This document shows positions 11,001 to 23,000 of a stretch of DNA of 64,000 bases, one piece after another. The translations under genes and the position numbers were made by a program. How positions within the stretch are numbered: the stretch's first letter is position 1; each line of letters begins with the position of its first letter. Below the pieces are notes generated by a model. It did no database searches and had not been told where the DNA came from. It saw nothing but the letters and a program-made list of their open reading frames with translations. This DNA comes from Chelydra serpentina (Eukaryota > Chordata > Testudines > Chelydridae): assembly GCA_037349315.1 (NCBI GenBank), contig JBAIAC010000035.1, forward strand, positions 4,602,501 to 4,666,500, in the 5' to 3' direction.

Positions 11001-14000
11001 ACAATACACTTTAGAGGGAGCCTCTGGAATTATACTGGGACAGGAGGAAAACAAACACGGTACAGGAAGAATAACTGGGGCTGGTGAAGCTGGAGGGGGG
11101 TGGGTTAGAGAGCAGCATCTAATGTGGTGGTGGAGGTATGGGGGAAGAGACTAGGCGCCCGGAAGATTTGAAGGAGTCAGCCGTGCCCTGAGCTGGAGCG
11201 CTGTGGTTAGAAGGGCTAAGGAAGCCGCTCTGCCCCGCTGGCCAATGGGGAGCCCTGTCTGTCGGGGGTCACTGGACTCTTGTGACTCTTCTTGTTTTTT
11301 CCCCTTCATTGTTTCCCCTGCAGTGAAGTGCATCCGGAGCACCCCAGAGTATTTTGCGGAAAGGCTCTACAAGGCCATGAAGGTGAGCGGTGCAGGACGT
11401 TCTCTGGAGCCCCGGCTCCGCAGATGCTGTGTCAGGGAAACCCCACTAGCGAGGCATAAGCCCCGTTTCCTTTCGTCTGTGAGAGGCCCAGGGGGCTCTA
11501 TCTTCTGGGCGCAGGCCTGGCGGGGTTCGAACACCGGGGCGTGCGCAGCGAGCGTTCAGCAGAGCCTGGGACAGAGGGATGGGAGCAGTCTGGGCAGATT
11601 CCTTCTGGCCATGGAAATCCGAGTCCAGGCTAGCGTAATGACACTGTGCTCATTGCTCTCCTCTGAGACTGCGCCCCAGGAGAAGATGGCACAGCTCCAG
11701 GAGAATTAACCTCCTAGGAGCTTGGGGACTAGCAGTGTGAGTGAGCCGAGATTCTGACAATGGGCCACGGGGACACTGGCTAGCTGGCATTCGGCTGGTT
11801 TCGCGGGGTACTGGGAGCCCAGCTGCGTGATTAGTGCACAGAGAAGCACCTCCGGCCAGGGTTTCGCCTGTTTCTCAGCCGGCGAATTGTCTGTGAACAA
11901 GTTGTGGCTTTCTGGCATGATTGCGTGGCTGAGCTGTGGCCTATGGGGCCGTCCATTCCAGGGGCTGGGCACCAAGGACAACACGCTGATCCGCGTCATG
12001 GTCTCCCGCAGCGAGATCGACATGCTGGATATCCGGGAAGTGTTCAGGACCAAGTATGAGAAGTCCCTGCACAGCATGATTAAGGTAAACGGCGGGCACT
12101 GCCGAGAGAATACCCAGTCATTCAGCTTTCATCCCAACCATACACGTAAGGGAGACACGTGGGGCCGGGGAATCCCATCTTTTGACAGTGTGGGAGGGGC
12201 GGCAGGGAGGTGGGCTTGGAAAACTAACAGGAGAACGTTGGGGTTGATTTTGGCTTGGAGAAAAGCTCTCGTCAGCCTCTTCTCTGTCGCACAGAGCCCC
12301 TTAATCCCCACTCGCTGCAGAGGCAGCTTTCGGGAGAGACTCTCCGGTGCTCCCTGGAATCGTCCCGAAGGCATTTTTGGAAGGCTCTGACTAGATTTTT
12401 TTTTCCCCTCCTGGTCAGGGCACCCCCAGAACTGCAGTGAGCTCTGGGGTTCTACCTCCCCCGGCTGGCTAAAGCTCCATCTAATATGTTCCCAAACTGA
12501 TTTGTTCCTGAATCCACAGTGTGTTGGATGGTGAAGTGGCCTCCCCAGGAATTGAAATTAGGGGGGGTGTTCGAATTTACTGGGGGGGGGGGGGCATGTA
12601 ACTAGTTCACAAAAGTGGGGGGGTGTTGGGGAAATTCAGGGGGGGTGTAGGGAAATCACTGGGATGGTGGCACCCCAACCGGCCCCTCTCTGCCTTGTGC
12701 CCCGGCTTCCTTTGGAGAACGCAGCCGGGAAATCCCCTCCCACTCATGAGCTACTTTGTGTGCTCCTCTCCCCCTGCCGCCGCCCCCCCACCCCGGGAAG
12801 CACATGACCTGCTCAAGCTAGACAACCCCAGCTGAGGCCTGGCTCCGCGATGTGGCTCGAGGCCCATCAGCGAGGTCTGCCCTGTGCACGCAGGTGGTTT
12901 TAGCGTCTCCCTCTGCCTCTCCCGTTGCAGGACGACACGTCCGGCGAGTACAAGAAGGCCCTGCTGAAGCTGTGTGGGGGAGACGACGAGTAAGCACGCC
13001 CGCCGCGCCCGCCAGCTTCCCTCGGGGTCTATGGGGAGGCCAGACGCTGGGCTCTCCAGCCTCCTTGACTGGAGCTTGGTCTGGGGCCCTGTCGGAGGGT
13101 TTCCACTGCCGTCCAGGGAAAGGCACGCAGCGCTGGTCTGGTGCCACAGTAGGGCGTCCACGTCATGGGCTTGATCCTCTGTCACTGACGTCAGTAGGAG
13201 CAGGTCCCGTAGTCCACATGGTCAGCACAACCAGAGGGATTATAATCCTGTCCCAATCCCCTCATATCCCCCTCCCCGCCAATCGTTGCCTCTAGAGGTC
13301 CCTGTCAGACGTTGGCTTTGGGGGCAGCCCCACCTGAGCGGAAGCGTTTGTAGCTGCCCGATCCGTGGGCTTGCGGGAGCTGCTGAAGGGGTGCCGCGCG
13401 ATCCCGTGTCTCCAGCTTGCCCCCTCCGCATCTGCAGCCGAGTCCCTCTCCCACTGGTGATAGGCCGGCGCCAAACAGCCTCCTTTCATGGGAACTGCCC
13501 CTGAACGCAGCTGTAAAAGCCCAACCCAACTCCCCCCGCCCTGCAGGGACAGGGCCGTTGTCCAAACCCATGTGAGCCCCAGCTCCGGCAGGCACCTTGA
13601 GAAACCAGCCTTGTTCACAGTCCTGCGGTCCCCCCAGTGGCACCCTATCGCTGCCCGCTGCGGGAAGGCAGGGACGCGACCGGGGGAGCACAGCAGATGC
13701 AGGATATGGACTAGAGTGGGCCCCATGCTGTAAGCAATGGTGGGGAGAACACTTTGTCCTTGTGCTGGGTGCAAGGAGCAGAGAAACCTCCCTGCCCTGT
13801 TCCCGGCCCAATCGCTCAGGTGATGGAGCCAACGCCTCATCACCTACCAGTGCCCCAGAGCGCAGGGAACAGCTGAACAGCCGATGCAGTGTCAGCAGCA
13901 CCCCGAGTCATGGCAGTGCCAGCGTGAAACACACCTCCGCCCCCAGGCTCAACTCACCCGCCTCATCCGGTCGCTTTATCCTGACAATGCACAAAAGCCC

Positions 14001-17000
14001 CGCTACTGTCTCGGCAGCTCTGGGTCACGTTAAGATTCAGGCGGTGGGGAAAGGGCTGCAGATTTGGGTTGGGATGCTGGCTGATTTGTCCTGCGGGGCA
14101 TTTAGGGGCTGGGTTAGAGGGGCGGCTGATTTGCCCCCAGGGGCATTAGGAACTGAATTGGAGTGTGGGCTGGTTTGGCGTGGGGGCGTTGGGGATCGGG
14201 TGACAGTGTGGGCTGGTTTGGCGTGGGGGCATTGGGGATCGGGTGACGGTGTGGGCTGGTTTGGCGCGGGGGCGTTGAGGATCGGGTGACGGTGTGGGCT
14301 GGTTTGGCGTGGGGACATTGTGGGTCGGGTGACGGTGTGGGCTGGTTTGGCGTGGGGACATTGTGGGTCGGGTGACAGTGTGGGCTGGTTTGGCGTGGGG
14401 GCGTTGGAGGTCGGGTGACGGTGTGGGCTGGTTTGGCGCGGGGGCGTTGGGGATCGGGTGACGGTGTGGGCTGGTTTGGCGCGGGGGCGTTGGAGGTCGG
14501 GTGACGGTGTGGGCTGGTTTGGCGCGGGGGCGTTGTGGGTCAGGTGACGGTGTAGGCTGGTTTGGCGCGGGGGCGTTGGGAATCGGGTGACGGTGTGGGC
14601 TGGTTTGGCGCGGGGGCGTTGGGGATCGGGTGACGGTGTGGGCTGGTTTGGCGCGGGGGCGTTGGGAATCGGGTGACGGTGTGGGCTGGTTTGGCGCGGG
14701 GGCGTTGGAGGTCGGGTGACGGTGTGGGCTGGTTTGGCGCGGGGGCGTTGGGAATCGGGTGACGGTGTGGGCTGGTTTGGCGCGGGGGCGTTGGAGGTCG
14801 GGTGACGGTGTGGGCTGGTTTGGCGCGGGGGCGTTGGAGGTCGGGTGACGGTGTGGGCTGGTTTGGCGCGGGGGCGTTGGAGGTCGGGTGACGGTGTGGG
14901 CTGGTTTGGCGCGGGGGCGTTGGAGGTCGGGTGACGGTGTGGGCTGGTTTGGCGCGGGGGCGTTGGGAATCGGGTGACGGTGTGGGCTGGTTTGGCGCGG
15001 GGGCGTTGGAGGTCGGGTGACGGTGTGGGCTGGTTTGGCGCGGGGGCGTTGGGAATCGGGTGACGGTGTGGGCTGGTTTGGCGCGGGGGCGTTGGGAATC
15101 GGGTGACGGTGTGGGCTGGTTTGGCGCGGGGGCGTTGGAGGTCGGGTGACGGTGTGGGCTGGTTTGGCGCGGGGGCGTTGGGAATCGGGTGACGGTGTGG
15201 GCTGGTTTGGCGCGGGGGCGTTGGGGATCGGGTGACGGTGTGGGCTGGTTTGGCGCGGGGGCGTTGGGGGTCGGGTGACGGTGTGGGCTGGTTTGGCGTG
15301 GGGGCGTTGGGGGTCGGGTGACGGTGTGGGCTGGTTTGGCGTGGGGATGTTGGGGGTCGGATGATGGTGTGGGCTGGTTTGGCGCGGGGGCGTTGGGGAT
15401 CGGGTGACGGTGTGGGCTGGTTTGGCGCGGGGGCGTTGGGGATCGGGTGACGGTGTGGGCTGGTTTGGCGTGGGGGCGTTGGGGGTCGGGTGACGGTGTG
15501 GGCTGGTTTGGCGTGGGGATGTTGGGGGTCGGATGATGGTGTGGGCTGGTTTGGCATGGGATCACTCAGCGGTTGGGTTATGGTGCTGGTTGATCTGTCC
15601 TGCGTCGGTGAGTTCCCCAGTTGCTCACTGTCCTTGTGTCCTATCCCATCCCATTTCAGTGCGGCAGGTGAGTTCTTCCCCGAAGCTGCGCAGGTGGCCT
15701 ATCGGATGTGGGAGCTTAGTGCAGTGGCTAAAGTAGAGGTCAGAACCTGCTCCAATCCCTCCTCCTCTGCTCCCTGCTAGCTTGGAAATCACAGCTTCCT
15801 CCCTTTGCGCACTGGCACTTTCTAACTGGCTGCTGCCCTGGCCAATTGGACACCTTTACCGTGCATATTAACACCAGGCTTCCCTTGAGGTTCTGATTTC
15901 CAGTGACGAGTTAACCCCTGAGGTGCTGGATGCTCCCCCATGCCCGGCAGCAGCACGTACTAACACATGTTGCTAACACTGAAATGCAAGCCCGGTGGAT
16001 CCTGCTGGGGGCTGGGGCTGTCGCGTGCCAGATCAGCACCGTACACTGTGTGCAACCTGGAGCCTGGCTTCAGTGCCTCATGGGGGTCCCATGCACATGC
16101 AGCAGTGTGGCTCAGGGGGCCCCGTGTTCACCACATTAATGGTGCTGCACTGGTGAGGCACCCCAGGGTTATGGGGGTGGTGATGGGGGGCGGATATGCT
16201 TTCAACCCCCCGAGGAATGGCAGCGCGACAGATCATCTAGGAACCTTTTCCCGATCTTGTGTGGCTCTGTCCCCAGCAACAAGGCTGTTCAGGGAGCCCC
16301 ACAGGAACGTTGCCTGGCAGAGTATTCGATGAGGAGCAGAGTTGGGTTGGGTGGCAAGGACCTTCCCAGCCCAGCCAGCCTGTGGAGGGGCACGGACGGC
16401 TCCGTTCCCTTTGGTGGGAGCTGCATGAAGACATCCGAGGGTAGAATTTGGCCTAATGCGGGAGGGGAAAGACTTTCGTCCCCTTTGTGCTGCTGACTCC
16501 CGGTTCTCAGCTCTGTCCCTTTGCCTGGCGTGTGAGGTGGTGAAGCCCAGTCTGGCTTTCATGCAGCATGACACGAGGATGGTTTCTATACAAGCAACAG
16601 CACCTCTTCTTTGGGGCTTCTTTGGCTATTTCCTTCCCTGGGGGGCAGTATCTGGACACTGCTAGCTTGGCATCCACACACAGACTCCCAACTGCTTTCT
16701 AATCCCACTAGCTGCTTTGCCTTTGGCTTGCTGGTTAACACGCCTTCTCCCTCTGTTTCTTCTCCTCTCCTGGCCCAGTGGGCTTCTGGATTTAATCTAA
16801 AACCTCTTAACATTTCTGCAGCTGAGAGGAACCGTGCGCCCGGCTGCAGACTTCAATGCTGATGGCGATGCAAAGGTGCTGAGGAAGGCAATGAAGGGAC
16901 TTGGTAAGTAAGACACTGTGTGGACACTGGTGGAAGGTGGGAGAAGCCGTGTCTTCTATGTCTTTCTGGGGAAATGTTCCACTCCCTAGTGGGTTCTAGA

Positions 17001-20000
17001 GCAGAAAACCCATGAAGGACTGAGACTATCTGAATAAAGATCTAGAAACATAATTCTGCAGATGGACTGGAATAAATAACTGTCTGCATTAGGCTCAGGC
17101 AGCTGGAGTTGGAGCTGCGTAGAGTGAAAAGCTTGTAGTGAAGGATTTACTCAGAGTTTGGCCCATTTTCCATATCACTGATTGTCCCTCAACAGATGGA
17201 CTTTGTTTTGCATGTTTTCTGCAAACATATTTCAGCCTAAAAGGCATCTGCAAAAGGCAGCCTAAAAGGCTCTAACATGCCTTCAAGTGTTAGAGATTTG
17301 TACGTGTGTGACTGGTCACGAAACTCGTGATTTTTTTCTGTTCCCCCATTGGTTGGCCTAACTTTTAGAAGCCATTTCCGCCCAACATGAATTTTATTTA
17401 GTTAGGGAACAAACTTTGGTTTCTGAGAAGATGATTCTGGGCCATGGGCCCCAAATCCACTTCCCGTGAACACTCGGGTTCCTGCACTTTGCTTGTGCAC
17501 ATCTTTGTGGAAAGGAAACAACGGGAAGAGAGGAGCACCTGGGTGACTGAGATGTTTGTGGATAGTTGCTCTCAATTCACCCACCTCTGGTCTACAAGTA
17601 GGAAGGAGAGGGGCTGTTTGGGATGGCCCAGAAGGGATATCCGAGGATGTGATTAAATGTAATCAAAGGGAAATTTAGACTAAATATCAGGACATTCCTG
17701 CCAGTGGGATCTCCCAGAGTGTGCATCTCTCTCTGGACAGCTAAAGCCCATCTCTTAGGTCATTGAAAATTAGACTGGAGAACATACAGTAGGGAACAAC
17801 CCTTCACTGGCAGGCTGATAAACTAATCAGACCCTTTGGTGTCTACATTGAGGAAAGCGTCTGGATACCTGACTCTGGTTCAACTGACTCTGGCTCTCAG
17901 GGTTAGCAGTGTAGATGCTTGGGCTCTGGCTGGAGCCTGGGGTCTGAAACCCAGCAGGGGGGAGGGGCTCACAGCCCAGGCCTGTACGTTTACTCTTCTA
18001 TTTGTAGCCCCACAAGTCCGAGTCACGCTGCCATGGCTGACACACGGCGGGTCAGGAGGAAGCAGGGTTAATGTCAACTTAACAGTTAGCTGTAGCCTCA
18101 CTTTTCTCCTGGTAGGGGAGAATCCCAGAATCGTAGCTACCCGAGCTAGAAAAGACCCGTTAGACTTTCAGTGGGATTTAGGCGCCGAAGTCACTTTTGA
18201 AAATGGGACGTGCTCCTCGCTGATTTCTAGACACTTGAAAAGTCTCCCCCGGGTGTCCGATTGTGAAGTTGCCGTTGCCAGCTTTGCTCCGCTCTCCGGT
18301 CAGGTCCTTCCCCATGACTGGCAGACGCTGCACAAGCCCAGCCCTGGGGAGTGCTGCCGATTTGGGTGGATCGTGTGTGACACCACTGCCTTGGATGTGC
18401 TGTGCTGTAGTGTCCCAGCCATTCCAGACTGACTGTGAATACCAGGCCTGTTGTTAGAAACGGCCTTAGGGTGATGAAGGCTTCTGCCCCCAAGCCCATC
18501 ACAATCCTGCTGAGAAGGGCCTAGATAGCAGGGCTCCCAGTCCTCTACACACCCAACTTTCCACCTCACAGGCCTTGTGGGAGCAACGAGCAAACATGTC
18601 TCAGGAGCTTGGATTTTGCTGAGTGGCCCTGTCTAGAGCCTGGACAGGCTCAGTCTGTGCCTACCTGTCCTCCAGGCCCATCTTCCCAGTGCGAAGTCCC
18701 CTGGTCTTCACGTGGGCTGGTCTCTGTGTCATTGCAGGCACTGACGAAGGCGCCATCATTGATGTGGTCACACAGAGGAGCAACGCCCAGAGACAGGAGA
18801 TCTTGAGAACCTACAAGTCGCACTTTGGCAGGGTAATGACACAGGCTCCTTTTCCCCTGACACTTCCTGCCATGTTCCCTTCCTTTCTGCTCTTTCCCTT
18901 CGCCTGGTTGCTCATTTTCACCTTCTCTTTCCCCACTACTGTCTCCCCCAGGCCTGACGAAGCTGTGAGAGGGGAAAGACTCAGAGTTCAGCATCTTCGT
19001 ATCTATCCCTTTCCTGACAGAGAAATCCCAGTCAGGAAGGAGTCTGGTCTTTAGTGGAAAGCCCTTCTGTCCATTCTCGCCCAAATAACATGATCAATAA
19101 GGGCTATGTTTTCAAAATGGCCCCAATTTTTGGATGCCTCAAGTTTTGAGTGTCCAATTTTAGACAACTTGGGGCTTGATCTTCCAAGAGCTGAGCTCCT
19201 GCCTGTGAAATGGGGTCTCCTGTGGGACACCCCAGAACAGAGGCACTCATAATGAGTGTTTGAGAATTTGGGCCCAAATATACCATTTCCATGTCTCCAT
19301 AGTACCTGCACTTCACACTCACTGATGGACTTTCTCCTCATGCCACCCAAAGTGCAGAAGTATTTAGCCCCCTTTTTACAGATGGGGCACTGAGGCACAA
19401 GGTAGCCTAAGTATTTGCCCATGGTATTTCTTCTTTGCTCCCCTCTCTTATTCCTGCAGAAGCGACAAAGGGTCCTGTGGCACCTTATAGACTAACAGAG
19501 GTATTGAAGCATAAGCTTTCGTGGGTGAATACCCACTTCTTCGGATGCAATACCCACTTCTTCTTCTTATTCCTGCGTTCTGCACCTTTCCCCTTGCTGG
19601 CCAGCAGGGAGTGCTGAAGATTAGGGATAGCCATGACTCCCTCCATCACTAGATGCTCTGAGCTGTAACTGATGAGGAAGGCTGAGCTAAACATGGTGAC
19701 ATCCATCCCTTTTGCAGGACCTGATGGCCGATCTGAAATCAGAGCTGGCGGGAAGCTTGGCCAGGCTGATCCTTGGACTGATGATGACACCGGCACAGTT
19801 TGATGCCAAGCAGCTGAAGAAGGCCATGGAGGTAAATTGTTCAGTTGAAAAATTCTAAGAGTCAGACAAGGTGCTCCCGCTGTGCTCTAGCCAGGCTTCC
19901 AGGGCTGCGTGGTCCAGTGCACAGGAGCAATGCCATGAGGTGGCATCTTTCATCCAACTGGCGACTTCCGTTTGCTTCTCCTGTTGCAACAAACCAACCG

Positions 20001-23000
20001 GGGGAGAGGCAGGGGACGGGCCCAGACCCAAAGCAGAAAGAATCCGAATACCTAGCTCTCATACAGCTCTTGTCATCAGTAGATCTTAAAGCACTTTACA
20101 AAGGAGGTGAGCATCATGACAGGTGGGGAAAACGAGTCACGGGGAGGTGAAGTGCCTTGCCTTAGGTCATTCAGCGGGCTGGGGCGGAGCTGGGAATAGA
20201 AAACAGGTTCACTGAGGGTCCGTGCAATGCTCTGCCCGCGAGGCCATGCCAGCAGGAGTTTGGGATCGGAGCTATAATGGGAGGGAAAGCAAAATGTGAC
20301 AACCCAGGACGGCACCATTCGTCAGCGAAGAGAGAGAGCAGCAGCCCTGGGGCAGATGCAGCTCAGAGACTCGATGTGCATCCCACGTGTCATGAACGTC
20401 CCCACCCCAACAGGAAAACATGACGAGGATAGAGAAATACTCGGCTGCGGTTCCTACCCTCTCCGGAGCCTGCTGCAGCTCTTAGCATTTAGAACAGCAG
20501 AACTTCCCTTTAAAAACCCACTGGGCACCTGCAGGGTTTTCCAGGCAAACGGGATTTTTCTTGCCTCCTTGACTCCTGAGAGCTCTTCAAGAGTCAGTGG
20601 ATCACCGAATGCCTAACTGCAATGAGAGAATCCTCTGATAACTATGCGGGAGGGGAGCCAAGCCAGCAATCCAAGGAGAATAGCTTCTGTTTATGTGAGG
20701 TCCATAAACACAGCCTTAGGTGTCACTGCCTTCTGGGATTCTCCAGTCTCCTCAAATACAGAGTGAATAAACAGGAATGATGACATAGCAGGGGGTATTT
20801 ACCCTGGAGTTACCTTGCTTATGGATTTTGCCTCATAAAACAAAGCGTTGCTGCGATTAAAGAGATCTTCCTTATTGTGTGACTGGGATGATGTGGAAAT
20901 GCCCAGCCAGGAGGGTTTTCCTCCTAACTTCATCCCTCTGGAAGGCACTTCCCATCCCGCAGTGTGCCACGCGTCGCTAACGTAGGGACACGCTGTTCTC
21001 TTCCCTTTGTGCTTCCAGGGGGTTGGCACCGATGAGAACATTCTCATTGAAATTTTGGCCACTCGGAACAATCGGGAGATCCAGGCGATTAACGAGGCGT
21101 ATAGAGCAGGTAAGGAAGCCGGAGGAGACATCTTAGAGAAATGCCGGGGGGAAGCTGCCTGGGCGGTGAGCTTGGGGAGAAGAGGGCTACATTTCAGCAT
21201 TAGTGAAAATGAGGGACTCAAGACCGATGCTGCCCAAGTTCCCCCCAGTACAGCTCTGCCAGGGTAAGTGGTCTACATACCGCTGCTGCTCCAGGCTTGG
21301 GTTCCTCACACAGCTCTACGAAGGCACCTGAAGCCTTCTAGGCATGGCCAGCGTCTCCCACATGGCCCTGGCCTCCATTCAGGAACAACAGAAACGTATG
21401 AGGTGCTTGGCACAAGTCCTGGATTTCCTGCATGTCCATCCTCAGCAAACAGGATCCCTGCCCGCTTACCCAAGCTCTTGCCTTAGTGCCCATCACAATC
21501 GCCTGTCGTTAGAAAACGGGAGAGTCCAGGATCCCATTGCAAGCCCTTCCCCTTCTCTCCCAAACACCCGCTGCCCTGGACCAGACAGCTCCATCCGTGG
21601 TAACTAGCAGTACATGCCCGTCCTGGAGCCTCGCCATGACCGAGTTGCGTGACTCATGTCCTACACTTGCCTCTCCTCTGTCCACTCTTCCTCCATCTGG
21701 CCCTTTCATTATGGAATCTGTGGAACAAAGGGCTTGTCCTTTACCATGTGGGATCAGGTGCAGGCTTTTCAGCCGGCCTCCAATTCCGAGCACCCACTGT
21801 TCCGGGTCCAAAACTGTGCCTGTAAAAGCTGTTGTGTGTCCATTTTATGTGTGCAAATAAGGCAGCTGGATACACAGGCCGTAGGTGCAAAGGAGCACTC
21901 TCCCCTGCACCGTTCCATCCCCGGGGCCCGTGTGGCAAGATGATCAGCTGCCTGAGCAAAAACGGATGCGTGAGCGGAAGGCGGGGGCTGACTCTTTGGG
22001 GTGGGATGAACATTTATGTTGTGTTCATTTTTGCGCTCCTTTCTCCTCAGCCTATCACAAATCTCTGGAGGATGCGCTGAGCTCTGACACATCCGGACAC
22101 TTCAAGAGGATTCTTGTCTCCCTGGCTCTGGTAGGGTCACTTTTTTCCTAGTGTGCTTTGCTCGTGGGACTGTTTTTCCAATCTAACCCCTTGCAAAACC
22201 CCAGTTTCCTCCTAGCCCCCCTTCTCCCCAACAGTTGGCAGGGATGTGGTTGTGTTTCTTCAGGTAGAATCTAAGACAGCTTGCAGAACTCAGGAATACA
22301 CCAGGATGTCTTGGTGTTTGCCCCTTGGTTGGCTGTACCCACTCAATTCTTTCACTTCTAGCTCCTGTGGCCTATAGGAAAGCAGCATGCCAAATGGCTA
22401 TCCAGTCAGACTGCAGGCTGTTGAAAAGGTTACGCTCTAGGGCACATTTTTTAAAGGGGGAAACAGAGCTTTGAACCCAGACAAAAATGTCTCTAGAGTC
22501 CCTGGGCCAGATCCTCAGCTGGTGTCAATCGGAGTAGCTCTACTAAAGCCAACCTCCTGCTCTGAGGTCCATGATGCTGTGGTGATTGACCCTGGCTGCG
22601 GTTGTGGCCCCATCTTGTCTCTATTTCTATTGAATGCTGGACAGGAAATGCTCAGGGCTCTCAGGCCGCCTGTCCTTAAGGAACAGGACTTGGTGATGCT
22701 CTATCCCAGCTGGTCAAGGGGTGTTGGAGGAAACGTACTCGGTGCGCTCATGCTGGGGTGGGACTGGAGATCTGACTGTGGATGGTTCTGGAGTCTTTGT
22801 GCCCCAGTTAAACTCCTGATAAATATACTGTCACTGCAGAGAACAGGGAAGATCCAGGGAGCCTAGTGGCTTAAAGGAACATTGCTACACAGATGTTACC
22901 ATGGACTCCAGTCCTCTAATTCTATACGGAACAGGTAGCAGCAGGGCTGGCTTCCCAGCCCCATCCGTGTGTGTCGGGTGTCTTCTGGAGAGACCCCGGG

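Noticed and set aside
10620..11054. 144-codon minus-strand repeat protein
   Set aside because: It is the 42-bp minisatellite read in one frame, inside an ANXA6 intron, with no promoter or splice support.
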